A stretch of 64,000 bases of DNA from the NCBI RefSeq assembly GCF_001270065.2, contig NZ_LFYT02000001.1, positions 186,001 through 250,000 on the forward strand, read 5' to 3'. This DNA comes from Limnohabitans planktonicus II-D5. GTDB taxonomy: Bacteria > Pseudomonadota > Gammaproteobacteria > Burkholderiales > Burkholderiaceae_C. The notes beneath the pieces were generated by a model. That model did no database searches, was not told the DNA's origin, and saw only the letters and a program-made list of their open reading frames with translations. Below, piece by piece: positions 36,732 to 46,063 of the stretch; the stretch's first letter is position 1; each line of letters starts with the position of its first letter. The translations under genes were made by a program, and so were the position numbers.

Positions 36732-39656
36732 ATGAAAACTTTGATCATTGCGGAAAAGCCTTCGGTGGCCCAAGACATTGTTCGGGCCCTCACACCGGTG
36801 GCGGGCAAGTTCGAAAAGCACGAGGACCACTTCGAGAGCGACACCTATGTGGTGACCAGCGCGGTGGGCCATCTGGTGGAAATCCAGGCGCCTGAGCAAT
36901 ACGACGTCAAACGCGGCAAATGGAGCTTTGCCAACCTGCCCGTGATTCCGCCGCACTTTGATTTGAAGCCTGTGGACAAGACCAAAAGTCGCCTGTCTGC
37001 GGTGGTCAGGCAGGCCAAGCGCAAGGACGTGAGCGCCCTCATCAACGCCTGCGACGCGGGTCGCGAAGGGGAATTGATCTTCCGCCTGATCGAGCAGTAC
37101 GCAGGTGGTGCCAAACCGCTCAACAAGCCGGTCAAGCGCCTGTGGTTGCAGTCCATGACGCCGCAAGCGATTCGCGACGGCTTCAACAGCCTGCGCAGCG
37201 AACAGCAAATGAAGGGCCTGGCCGATGCTGCCCGCAGCCGCTCAGAAGCCGACTGGCTGGTGGGCATCAACGGCACCCGCGCCATGACCGCGTTCAATTC
37301 GCGCGATGGCGGCTTCTTCTTGACCACCGTGGGCCGGGTGCAAACGCCCACCCTGGCCGTGGTGGTGGAGCGCGAAGAGCAAATCCGCAAGTTCATCAGC
37401 CGCGACTATTGGGAAATTCACGCTGAGTTCGCTGCCTCTGCGGGCACGTATCCGGGCAAGTGGTTTGACCCCAAGTGGCGTAAAGAAGAAGACGCCGAAA
37501 AGAAAGCCGACCGCAAGTGGACGGCTGCCGAGGCACACGCCATCGTTAACGCAGTGCGCGGACAAAAAGCCACGGTCACCGAAGAGGCCACACCCACCAC
37601 GCAAGCGAGTCCCGGCCTGTTTGACCTGACCAGCCTGCAGCGCGAGGCCAATGGCAAGTTCGGCTTCTCGGCCAAGACCACGCTGGCGCTGGCCCAAAGC
37701 CTGTACGAACGCCACAAGGCCCTGACCTACCCCCGTACCGACTCGCGCCACCTGCCCGAAGACTACGTGCCCGTGGCCAAGCAAACCTTCGAGATGCTGG
37801 CCGACAGCGGCATGCGCCACCTGGCCCCGCACGCGCTCACGGCCCTGAACAACAACTACGTGCGCAAGATCCCGCGTGTGTTCGACAACAAAAAAGTCTC
37901 GGACCACTTCGCCATCATCCCCACGCTGCAAGCGCCCAGCGGCCTGTCCGATGCCGAGCAAAAGCTGTACGACTTGGTGGTGCGCCGCTTCATGGCGGTG
38001 TTCTTCCCCAGCGCCGAATACCAGGTCACCACCCGCATCAGCGTGGCCGCTGGCCACAGCTTCAAGACCGTGGGCAAGGTGCTGGTCAAACCGGGCTGGC
38101 TCGCCATCTATGGCAAAGAAGCCGCAGCCGAAGTCGAAGACGCCAAAGACGGTGACAAGGGCCAGAACCTGGTGCCCGTGCAGCCGGGCGAGCAAGTCGG
38201 CGTCGAATCGGTCGAGGCCAAGGGCCTGAAAACCCGCCCGCCCGCCCGCTATTCAGAAGCCACACTGCTGGGTGCCATGGAAGGCGCAGGCAAGATGGTC
38301 GACGACGACGAGCTGCGCGAGGCCATGCAGGAAAAAGGCCTGGGCACGCCAGCCACCCGCGCCGCCATCATCGAAGGCCTGATCAACGAAAAGTACATGC
38401 TGCGCGAAGGCCGCGAGATGATCCCGACGGCCAAGGCCTTCCAGCTGATGACGCTGTTGCGCGGCTTGCAGGTCGAAGAACTCTCCAAGCCTGAATTGAC
38501 AGGCGAATGGGAATACAAGCTGGCGCAAATGGAGCAAGGCAAGCTCAGCCGCGCCACCTTCATGGCCGAGATCGCGGCCATGACCGAGCACATCGTCAAG
38601 AAAGCCAAAGAATACGACCGCGACAGCGTGCCCGGCGACTACGCCACCGTGAGCACGCCCTGCCCCAACTGCGGTGGCGTGGTCAAGGAAAACTACCGCA
38701 GGTACACCTGCACCGGGGCCGACGGCGCGAGCGACGGCTGCGGCTTCTCGTTTGGCAAGTCGCCTGCGGGCCGCACCTTCGAGCCGGCTGAAGTCGAGCA
38801 GTTCATGCGCGACAAAAAGATTGGCCCGCTGGACGGCTTCCGCTCCAAAGCCGGTTGGCCCTTTGTGGCCGAAATGGCGCTCAAGTACAACGAAGAAGAG
38901 AAAAACTGGAAGCTTGAGTTTGACTTTGGTGACGACAAGAAAAATGAAGAGAGCGGCGAGATCGTCGAGTTCAGCGACGAGGCCTTGGGCGGATGCCCCA
39001 AGTGCGGCAGCCCGGTGCACGAGCACGGCAGCAACTACCTGTGCAGCAAAGCCGTGCCGACGAATGAGCAACCCACGCCCAGCTGCGACTTCAAGACCGG
39101 CAAGATCATCTTGCAGCAACCGGTGGAGCGCGAGCAGGTGGTCAAGCTGCTGGCCACGGGGAAGACGGATGTGCTCGACAAGTTCGTCAGCAACCGCACC
39201 CGCCGCAGCTTCAAGGCCATGCTGGCCTGGAATCCCGAAGAGGGCAAAGTGACCTTTGAATTTGAGCCCCGCGAAGGCGGCAAGAAATACCCGCCACGCA
39301 AGACAGCCGCCAAGAAAACGCCTTTTGGCAAAGCAGCGGCCACCAAGACGGCCGCCAAAACCGCCAAAGCCCCCGCTGCCAAAAAAGCCGCCAAGCCCTC
39401 TGCAGCAAAAGCGCCGCGCAAGGCCGCAGTCGGCACCTTGAAGCCCAGCCCCGCCCTGATGGCTGTGATTGGCGACGGCAGTTATGCGCGCACCGAAGTC
39501 GTCAAGAAAATCTGGGACTACATCAAGGCCAACAACCTGCAGGACCCGGCAGACAAGCGCTCGATCAAAGCCGACGGCAAGCTGCAAGCCGTGTTTGGCA
39601 AAGACCAGGCCACGATGTTTGAATTGGCGGGGATCATTGGCAGGCACTTGAGTTGA
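36732..39656 (+). CDS. topB: DNA topoisomerase III with histone-like linker and C-terminal SWIB domain
   Basis: This 974-residue type IA topoisomerase starts MKTLIIAEKPSVAQDIVRAL with the TOPRIM domain (DREG-type motif in CDAGREGELIF). The catalytic tyrosine is in LTYPRTDSRHLP (Tyr333). After the gate domains come two zinc-finger-like repeats (CPNCGGVV to about residue 690; CPKCGSPV near 757), then a Lys/Ala/Pro-rich linker (residues ~850-898, including KTAAKTAKAP and KAPRK). A SWIB/MDM2-like domain ends the protein (about 900-973; VVKKIWDYIKANNLQDP, FGKDQATMFELAGIIGRHL). It relaxes or decatenates DNA through a single-strand break. SWIB fusions are known for some bacterial topoisomerases but not for E. 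coli TopB. ATG 36732 is preferred to upstream in-frame starts. Confidence 0.96.
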   Translation: MKTLIIAEKPSVAQDIVRALTPVAGKFEKHEDHFESDTYVVTSAVGHLVEIQAPEQYDVKRGKWSFANLPVIPPHFDLKPVDKTKSRLSAVVRQAKRKDVSALINACDAGREGELIFRLIEQYAGGAKPLNKPVKRLWLQSMTPQAIRDGFNSLRSEQQMKGLADAARSRSEADWLVGINGTRAMTAFNSRDGGFFLTTVGRVQTPTLAVVVEREEQIRKFISRDYWEIHAEFAASAGTYPGKWFDPKWRKEEDAEKKADRKWTAAEAHAIVNAVRGQKATVTEEATPTTQASPGLFDLTSLQREANGKFGFSAKTTLALAQSLYERHKALTYPRTDSRHLPEDYVPVAKQTFEMLADSGMRHLAPHALTALNNNYVRKIPRVFDNKKVSDHFAIIPTLQAPSGLSDAEQKLYDLVVRRFMAVFFPSAEYQVTTRISVAAGHSFKTVGKVLVKPGWLAIYGKEAAAEVEDAKDGDKGQNLVPVQPGEQVGVESVEAKGLKTRPPARYSEATLLGAMEGAGKMVDDDELREAMQEKGLGTPATRAAIIEGLINEKYMLREGREMIPTAKAFQLMTLLRGLQVEELSKPELTGEWEYKLAQMEQGKLSRATFMAEIAAMTEHIVKKAKEYDRDSVPGDYATVSTPCPNCGGVVKENYRRYTCTGADGASDGCGFSFGKSPAGRTFEPAEVEQFMRDKKIGPLDGFRSKAGWPFVAEMALKYNEEEKNWKLEFDFGDDKKNEESGEIVEFSDEALGGCPKCGSPVHEHGSNYLCSKAVPTNEQPTPSCDFKTGKIILQQPVEREQVVKLLATGKTDVLDKFVSNRTRRSFKAMLAWNPEEGKVTFEFEPREGGKKYPPRKTAAKKTPFGKAAATKTAAKTAKAPAAKKAAKPSAAKAPRKAAVGTLKPSPALMAVIGDGSYARTEVVKKIWDYIKANNLQDPADKRSIKADGKLQAVFGKDQATMFELAGIIGRHLS

Positions 39657-39863
39657 AGGCGGATGCCTGTTGATCAGGCCCCAAAATGTTTGCACAACCC
39701 CCCTGTAGGCCCTGCGTCGCCCGGGCGATAGGGGGTGGTCTGCAAGTGCGCATCGCGGCGGAGGGGCTGCTTTCACCGCTAAAGCGCCGCTCAATGGGGC
39801 CGCACTGCCTTACTTGGCCACATTTTCCCGTCACCTAAAATTTCAGGATTCTGGATTCTTGAT

Positions 39864-41498
39864 ATGTCTATTCCTACGCCAATCGGGTCATTTGTTAAGC
39901 GCGAGACGTCTGTCGGCGCCGGTCATCCATGGCTCGGCAGTTGGCCATTTCTGATTGTCCTGGCCACCGTGACTTGGACGGTGATGCAACACATCGCCTA
40001 CCCTGCGCTGGACCGTCACCACGACATGCTGGAAAACTATGCGTGGTCGCAAATTGCGGTATGGGGCACGCACAAGCACCCACCATTTTTTGCATGGGTG
40101 GTGGGGGCCTGGTTCCAGGTGATGCCTCACCAGTCCTTTTTTTACAAGCTCTTGGCCTATGTGAACGTGGCCGTTTCTTTGTGGGGTGTGGTGCGCCTGG
40201 CACAAGCCTTGAAACTTCCCCAGCTGGCCAAGCCTGCGGTGATTTTGTTGTTGTGGAGCTTGCCCTATACGACCTTGGCGTCCAAGTTCAATGCCAACAG
40301 CCAGTTGTTGTCTCTGTGGCCATGGACCGCTGTTTTCATGCTGCGAGCCTGGCAGGCATGGGGTTGGCACAAGGTCCTTTTTGCCGCTTTGCTCGGCTTG
40401 GCGGCGGCGGCTTGTTTTCTCAGCAAATATTACAGTGGCGTTTTTTTGCTGGGCCTGTTCATCGCCAGTGTGTTTCATCCTGAGGGTCGTGCCTGGCTGA
40501 AAACACCTTGGCCTTATCTGAGCTTGCTGGTCTTCGTGCTGGCCATGTGGCCCCATGCTCAATGGGTCATGGCGCATGACATGGTCACTCTGAAATACAT
40601 GGATGAGCAAGGCGGCGCTCAGATTTACAAGCAGGGCCTCGCGGGTTTTGCCCTGTCGCCCATCTTGTATTGGCTGCCAGCCTGGTTGGTGACCGTTTTT
40701 GTAGGCGGTCGGGCACTTTGCAAGGCGCAAGCGGGCGCTTCATGGCTGGGCTCGGTGTCGCGCTGGGCATGGCAATGCTGGATGCCCCGCGCCTGGAATG
40801 ACACCTTGTTTTGGTTGGCAGTCTTTCCGTGGGCCATGTCCCTGGGCTTTGGCATCACGGGTTACGTGAACCTGTCGACGGCATGGGCCATTCCCATTGG
40901 CTATGCCTTTCCTTTGTTGTGGTTGCGCAACTTTGAGCTTCGGATGCCTGTGTCTGAACATGAAGACAGCACGCCAGCGCCATCACCTTGGTCCCAATTG
41001 GACCGGTGGTTTGTTCCCAGCTTGTTGGGACTGGTGTTTTTTTCATGCGTGTTGGCATGGAGTCATGCCTCCCGTTCTGAAGTCAACTACTACCGCCCAA
41101 GCGAAGCGACGGCCACGGTCATCCTGAACGATTGGTCACAACGACACCCCGACACTCGCCTGAGCTGGGTCGGTGGCGACTGGGCAGAAAGCGCGCTGTT
41201 GTCTTTGTATGGAGACGCCTCATTGACCGTCATCCCCGACTTGCCGGGTTCAAAGGCTGCCAGCTTTTATGACACGCCTGATTGGAGCCGACAGCCCGGA
41301 TTGATTTTTTGCAGCCTGGGCCTGTCGGCACAGCGCCGCGCCGATTCGCCACCAGGCGCATGTGAGCTGAACGCCCGCCAGTGGCTGGAAAAACACCAGA
41401 TGCCGGTGCAGCCGATTTACTTTCAGGTCAGCCGCAGTGGCTGGCGTTTTCCCAAACCTGTGGGTTTTGAATATGTGGTGTTCCATGCCCTGCCCTGA
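39864..41498 (+). CDS. GT39-like (ArnT/PMT family) membrane glycosyltransferase
   Basis: This 544-residue protein has about eleven hydrophobic segments and the N-terminal family signature: DRHHDMLENYAWSQ with the acidic catalytic region, then WGTHKHPPFFAWVVGAWF. Members transfer sugars from polyprenyl-phosphate donors to lipid A, proteins or glycans at the periplasmic face of the inner membrane. The C-terminal ~130 residues form a soluble periplasmic domain. The acceptor is unknown. It stands alone and converges on putA with a palindromic repeat between. The 207-bp gap after topB holds no recognised feature beyond a GC-rich hairpin near 39710. Confidence 0.85.
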   Translation: MSIPTPIGSFVKRETSVGAGHPWLGSWPFLIVLATVTWTVMQHIAYPALDRHHDMLENYAWSQIAVWGTHKHPPFFAWVVGAWFQVMPHQSFFYKLLAYVNVAVSLWGVVRLAQALKLPQLAKPAVILLLWSLPYTTLASKFNANSQLLSLWPWTAVFMLRAWQAWGWHKVLFAALLGLAAAACFLSKYYSGVFLLGLFIASVFHPEGRAWLKTPWPYLSLLVFVLAMWPHAQWVMAHDMVTLKYMDEQGGAQIYKQGLAGFALSPILYWLPAWLVTVFVGGRALCKAQAGASWLGSVSRWAWQCWMPRAWNDTLFWLAVFPWAMSLGFGITGYVNLSTAWAIPIGYAFPLLWLRNFELRMPVSEHEDSTPAPSPWSQLDRWFVPSLLGLVFFSCVLAWSHASRSEVNYYRPSEATATVILNDWSQRHPDTRLSWVGGDWAESALLSLYGDASLTVIPDLPGSKAASFYDTPDWSRQPGLIFCSLGLSAQRRADSPPGACELNARQWLEKHQMPVQPIYFQVSRSGWRFPKPVGFEYVVFHALP

Positions 41499-41549
41499 CT
41501 GGGTCTGAATCATCGCTCTGCCAAGGGCTGCTTTGCAGTGCTTCAAGCT

Positions 41550-41715
41550 ATTGATTCGGCCCTGTGCAGTATTCAATGGACAAAGAAGTTGTAGGTCGGC
41601 GGTCGAAGACCCCGACATGGGCCTGTGCTGAAACCACTCATGTCGGACTCTGCGAGTGCCGACCTACGAGATGACATGTTTCACGCATTTCTAACTTAAG
41701 CATGTCGGCTCCATA
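41550..41715 (-). repeat. GTAGGTCGG-family element, one unit, between converging genes
   Basis: The end ATTGATTCGGCCCTGTGCAG at 41550, then arms GTAGGTCGGCGGTCGAAGAC, CCCGACATGGG and CATGTCGGACTCTGCGAG, GTGCCGACCTAC. Flanking ATGACATGTTTCACGC marks the other side. The right end decays into TAGAAAACGCAG, which also begins the second element type. Confidence 0.9.
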
Positions 41716-41738
41716 GAAAACGCAGACATATTCAACGC

Positions 41739-44700
41739 TCAAGCACCCAGTGTCATCAAACTGGCGTTGCCTCCCGCAGCGGCTGTGTTGGTGCTGATGC
41801 TGCGCTCGCTCACCAGGCGCGCCAGCGGCACGGCGGCGTCGCCCGGGCGCAGGGCCGTGAGCGTGACGATGGCCCCCGGGCGCTGTGCCAGCTGCGCTTG
41901 CCAGTGCAGTGTGGTGGCTGCGTCGGCGTGCAGCAAGGCGGCGTCCACCGGGTGGCCGTTGGCGATCTCTTCCAGCGTCACCTGGCTTTGCACCGCCACG
42001 GGCAGCTGTGCGTGCAGCGCCTGGGCGGACAGGGGCCACACGGCGCAGCTGCCCACGGCCAGCACGGCGGCCACTTGCGTCAGGCGGTCGGCATCGGCCC
42101 CGGGCTGTTCGCCCGTCAGGCACAGCACTCGCCCACGGGCTTGCACACGGTAGACGTTGCGCTCGCCGGTGGGCCCGCTCAGGCTGGCTTGCAGACCCGC
42201 CGGGCTGTTCGCGGCAAATTGCGCGCACACATGTGCGAGCGGCAAACGGCCTTGGGCCACCGCCCAGTCGTGCAGGGCTTGCAGCGCAGGGGTGGCCTGG
42301 GGCAGCGATGCCGCGCCGCTGGCCTGCACGCTGCGCAAGGCGGCGTCCTGCGGGCAACGCGCCAACAATCGCAAAAGGTAAAGCGGCCCACCCGCCTTGG
42401 GGCCGGTGCCCGACAGGCCTTCGCCGCCAAAGGGCTGCACGCCCACCACCGCGCCCACCATGTTGCGGTTCACATAGACATTGCCCGCGTGGCTGTGGTC
42501 AATGACTTGAGCGATGGTTTCTTCGATGCGCGAGTGCACGCCCAGCGTGAGTGCGTAGCCGGTGTCGTGGATGGCTTGCAGCAGCTCGGGCAGTTCACTG
42601 CGGGCATAACGCACGATGTGCAGCACCGGGCCAAACACTTCGCGCTCCAGCTGGGCGATGCGGTCGATTTCGATCAGCGTGGGCTGGACGTAGGTGCCTG
42701 AGGGCAAGGCGTTGGAATTTTTTGTCCTTTCGGGTGTTGCGCTTTGCATGGATTTTGTGGGTGCTTGCCCTGCAAGCAATGGCCTGTGGTCCACATGCGT
42801 CGAATCGCCAGCAGGGCTGGTTCCTACAAAGCTGTGTGTCTGCAGATCGGTGGCTTGAGCCTCGACATGGGCCTGCGCCAAAGCCTGCAACGTCGGACCT
42901 GAAGGTGCCGACCTACGGGATGTCTGTAGGTCGGTGGCTTCAGCCCCGACAGGCGTCTGATCGCCCACGGGGTGGGCTTTTGCGATGGGCCACGCGTTCG
43001 TCTCATCCGGTGCGTTGCGGGAGATACGGTAAACGCGGCAGCCGCTTTGCTGCATGGCGCTCACATGCGCTTCGATGCCCATGCGGGCCCGCTCGTCGAT
43101 CACCGGCCCCATGTCCACCGCCAGATGCGCGGGCGCACCCATGCGGATTTCGGCCATGGCGCCTTGCAGCATCTCGACCAGGCGGTCGGCCACATCGCCC
43201 TGCACGCACAGCACGCGCAGGGCAGAGCAGCGCTGGCCGGCCGCCTCAAAGGCTGAAGCCACGGCGTCGGTCACGACTTGTTCGAGCAGGGCTGACGAGT
43301 CGACCACCATGCAGTTTTGACCACCGGTCTCGGCGATCAAGGGCACAGGTTGGCCATGCGCGTTCAGGCGCTCGGCCAGCGCCGCTTGCAGCACGCGGGC
43401 GGTCTCGGTGGAGCCGGTGAACAGCACGCCTTGTACGCGGGCGTCGCGCACCAGTTGCATGCCCACCTCGCGGCCTGGGCCCGGCAGCAGTTGCACAGCG
43501 GCCCGGGGCACGCCGGCTTGCCACAGCTTCTGCACGGCCAGTGCGGCGATGGCGGGGGTGGCTTCGGCCGGTTTGGCCAGCACCGGGTTGCCTGCGGCCA
43601 GCGCCGCAGCCACCTGCCCCACAAAAATCGCCAGCGGAAAATTCCACGGGCTGATGCACAGCACCGGGCCCAGCGGCGTGTGAGTGCTGTTGTCAAAGTC
43701 GCGGCGCACCTGTGCGGCGTAGTAGCGCAAAAAGTCTACCGCTTCGCGCTGCTCGGCCACGGCGTGTGCCCAGGTTTTGCCTGCTTCGCGCACCAGCAAA
43801 GCCATCACACGGGGTGCATCGGCCTGCAGCAGATCGGCCGCGTGCTCCAGCAAGGCGGCGCGTTGAGCGGGTGGTGTGGCGGCCCAGTCGGGGGCAATGC
43901 GGGTGGCGGCTTGCAGCGCAGCCTCCACATCGGCCGGGCTGGCGTATTGCACTGTGCCCAGCACGTCGCTGTGGTCGGCGGGGTTGCGCAGGGTGTGGAT
44001 GGCACCGCCCAAGGCAGGTGATGCGGTCAGAGGCGTCACCGTGACAGGCTTCACCTGCGTTTGCATGTCTGCGGCCAATTGGCGCAGCGTGGGCTCGTGC
44101 GCCAGGTCAGGCCCGCTGGAGTTGCGTCGGGCCGCGCCATAGAGCTGCGCGGGCAGCGCGATTTGCGGGTGGGGCTGGCCGGGGCTGCTGTCTTCGCGCT
44201 GGGCGTCTTCTTCGGTGCGAGCCACCGGGTCTTGCACAAGATCACTGATGGAAACGCTCAGGTCGGCCATGCGGTTCACGAATGAACTGTTGGCCCCGTT
44301 TTCGAGCAGGCGGCGCACCAGATAGGCCAGCAGGGTTTCATGTGTGCCCACCGGGGCGTAGATGCGGCAAGGGCGCTGAAACTGTCTACCCCCACGCAGG
44401 CTCACTTCGTGTAGCCCGCTGCCCCCCGAGGGGGTGCTCGCGCCTTGGGACGGCCCGGCGGCGCTCGCTCGCCCGACCACCTGCCGGTACAGCGGTTCGC
44501 CCATGCCGTGCAGGCACTGAAACTCGTATTGGCCCGGCGCGTAGTCGCCGTGCATGCCCTGGGCCATGCTCACAATGGCCGCCAGCGTGTGCGCGTTGTG
44601 CGTGGCAAATTGGGGATACACCGCATCCGGCGCGGCCAGCAGCTTTTGGGCGCAGGCCAGGTAAGACACATCGGTGTGGTGCTTGCGGGTGTAGACCGGG

Positions 44701-45869
44701 TAGTCGCTTTGCCCGTCCAGCTGGGCACGTTTGATCTCGCTGTCCCAATACGCGCCTTTGACCAGACGCACCATCAGCCGGTGGCCTGTGCGGCGTGCCA
44801 AGTCCACCACAAAGTCGATCACAAAAGGGCAGCGCTTTTGGTAAGCCTGGATCACAAAACCGATGCCGTGCCAGCCTTGCAGGCTAGGGGCCAAGCACAG
44901 GGCTTCGAGCAGGTCGAGCGAGATGTCCAGGCGGTCCACCTCTTCGGCGTCGATGTTCAGGCCGATGTCGTAGTGGCGGGCCAGCTCGGTGAGCTGCAAC
45001 ACGCGGGGCAACAGTTCATCCATCACGCGCTGGTGCTGGGCGCGGCTGTAGCGCGGGTGCAGGGCCGACAACTTGATCGAAATGCCCGGGCCGTTCACCA
45101 CGCCTTGGCCCTTGGATGCCTGGCCAATCGCGTGGATGGCGTTTTCATAGGCCTGCATGTAACGCTGCGCGTCGGCTTCGGTCAGCGCCGCTTCGCCCAG
45201 CATGTCGTAGGAGTAGCGAAAGCCTTGCGCCTCCATGGCGCGGGCGCGGTGCAGGGCTTCGTCAATCGTCTCGCCCGTCACAAACTGCTCGCCCAGCATC
45301 TGCATGGCCAGCTGCACGCCCTGGCGGATCAGCGGCTCGCCGCTTTTGCCGATCAGCCGGGTGAGCGAGGCCAGCATCGCGCCCTCGCTGTGGGTGGCCA
45401 CCAGCTTGCCCGTGAGCAGCAGGCCCCAGGACGCGGCGTTCACAAACAGCGACGGGCTGCGGCCCACATGCTGGTGCCAGTCACCCTGGCCAATCTTGTC
45501 GCGGATCAGCGCGTCGCGCGTGGCTGCGTCCGGAATGCGCAGCAGCCCCTCGGCCAGGCACATCAGGGCCACGCCTTCTTCGCTGGACAGCGCGTAGGTC
45601 TGCATCAGGCTTTGCACGCGGCCTGCACGTCCGCCTTGTTGTGGGCCTTCGCGCATGCCCCTCACCAGTTGGCGGGCCAGCGCGTCGGTGCGTTCGGCTT
45701 GGGGGCCGCTCATGCGTGCGGCGGCCAGCAAGGGGGCCAGGGCCTGCGCTTCAGGCAAGCGGGTGGCGCGGGCGATGGCTTCGCGCAGGGCGCTGCGCTC
45801 GTGCAAGGCGCCGCCGGGGGTGAAGAGGGCTGCGTCAGGTAAAGGGATCGGGATGATGGCGGCATTCAT
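41739..45869 (-). CDS. putA: Bifunctional proline dehydrogenase / L-glutamate gamma-semialdehyde dehydrogenase PutA, with two repeat-derived insertions
   Basis: This 1376-residue protein oxidises proline to glutamate. Residues ~60-540 form the proline dehydrogenase barrel (LSALHPRYSRAQHQRV, AYQKRCPFVIDFV, LVKGAYWDSEIKRAQ, RIYAPVGTHETLLAYLVRRL). Residues ~630-1130 are the aldehyde dehydrogenase domain (SPWNFPLAIFVGQVAAALAA, Glu847 in AETGGQN, catalytic Cys881 in GQRCSAL), followed by a C-terminal domain. No N-terminal DNA-binding domain is seen, so autoregulation is unlikely. Two stretches that look foreign keep the frame: residues ~467-498 and ~951-1053. The first encodes an intergenic-type repeat and the second the REP and GTAGGTCGG repeats. 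Without them the length would be about 1240. ATG 45869 (MNAAIIPIPLPD) is the likely start. Confidence 0.93.
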   Translation of the reverse strand: MNAAIIPIPLPDAALFTPGGALHERSALREAIARATRLPEAQALAPLLAAARMSGPQAERTDALARQLVRGMREGPQQGGRAGRVQSLMQTYALSSEEGVALMCLAEGLLRIPDAATRDALIRDKIGQGDWHQHVGRSPSLFVNAASWGLLLTGKLVATHSEGAMLASLTRLIGKSGEPLIRQGVQLAMQMLGEQFVTGETIDEALHRARAMEAQGFRYSYDMLGEAALTEADAQRYMQAYENAIHAIGQASKGQGVVNGPGISIKLSALHPRYSRAQHQRVMDELLPRVLQLTELARHYDIGLNIDAEEVDRLDISLDLLEALCLAPSLQGWHGIGFVIQAYQKRCPFVIDFVVDLARRTGHRLMVRLVKGAYWDSEIKRAQLDGQSDYPVYTRKHHTDVSYLACAQKLLAAPDAVYPQFATHNAHTLAAIVSMAQGMHGDYAPGQYEFQCLHGMGEPLYRQVVGRASAAGPSQGASTPSGGSGLHEVSLRGGRQFQRPCRIYAPVGTHETLLAYLVRRLLENGANSSFVNRMADLSVSISDLVQDPVARTEEDAQREDSSPGQPHPQIALPAQLYGAARRNSSGPDLAHEPTLRQLAADMQTQVKPVTVTPLTASPALGGAIHTLRNPADHSDVLGTVQYASPADVEAALQAATRIAPDWAATPPAQRAALLEHAADLLQADAPRVMALLVREAGKTWAHAVAEQREAVDFLRYYAAQVRRDFDNSTHTPLGPVLCISPWNFPLAIFVGQVAAALAAGNPVLAKPAEATPAIAALAVQKLWQAGVPRAAVQLLPGPGREVGMQLVRDARVQGVLFTGSTETARVLQAALAERLNAHGQPVPLIAETGGQNCMVVDSSALLEQVVTDAVASAFEAAGQRCSALRVLCVQGDVADRLVEMLQGAMAEIRMGAPAHLAVDMGPVIDERARMGIEAHVSAMQQSGCRVYRISRNAPDETNAWPIAKAHPVGDQTPVGAEATDLQTSRRSAPSGPTLQALAQAHVEAQATDLQTHSFVGTSPAGDSTHVDHRPLLAGQAPTKSMQSATPERTKNSNALPSGTYVQPTLIEIDRIAQLEREVFGPVLHIVRYARSELPELLQAIHDTGYALTLGVHSRIEETIAQVIDHSHAGNVYVNRNMVGAVVGVQPFGGEGLSGTGPKAGGPLYLLRLLARCPQDAALRSVQASGAASLPQATPALQALHDWAVAQGRLPLAHVCAQFAANSPAGLQASLSGPTGERNVYRVQARGRVLCLTGEQPGADADRLTQVAAVLAVGSCAVWPLSAQALHAQLPVAVQSQVTLEEIANGHPVDAALLHADAATTLHWQAQLAQRPGAIVTLTALRPGDAAVPLARLVSERSISTNTAAAGGNASLMTLGA
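42711..43020 (-). repeat. Repeat-derived insert in the putA aldehyde dehydrogenase domain
   Basis: About 310 bp inside putA. A reversed REP-like sequence (GAATCGCCAGCAGGGCTGG, TTCCTACAAAG) is followed by a GTAGGTCGG-family hairpin (GATCGGTGGCTTGAGCCTCG, CATGGGCCTG, GTCGGACCTGAAGGTGCCGA). A second left arm TGTAGGTCGGTGGCTTCAGC at 42924 then matches the variant at 18886. It is open in frame and adds about 103 residues between VYRIS and ALPSGTYVQP. Confidence 0.88.
44377..44470 (-). repeat. Repeat-derived insert in the putA proline dehydrogenase region
   Basis: About 93 bp with AAACTGTCTACCCCCACGCA, TCACTTCGTGTAGCCCGCTG and CCCCCCGAGGGGGTGCTCGC. This resembles an intergenic repeat I recall from Comamonadaceae genomes. 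It adds about 31 residues (GPSQGASTPSGGSGLHEVSL) between YRQVVGR and RPCRIYAPVG, where other PutA proteins have a short loop. Confidence 0.75.
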
Positions 45870-46063
45870 GGCGGCGTCCTTGGCTAACAAGAATCGCCAT
45901 CATCCGGATCTGTCGCAGAATATTTCACCAAAAATCAATCAAATTTCTGAACAAAATCTAACTGAACAGGCATTAACCGGCACGGATTGAAACCGTGCCA
46001 TCAGGCCAGGTCATGCCCCTGAGTGGCCCTTGTCGACACCTTGTACAAGGGCGAAAGTCGCGT

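Noticed and set aside
44445-45842. 465-residue plus-strand ORF opposite putA
   Set aside because: It is an antisense shadow of the PutA frame with no recognisable domain; the minus frame has intact catalytic motifs.
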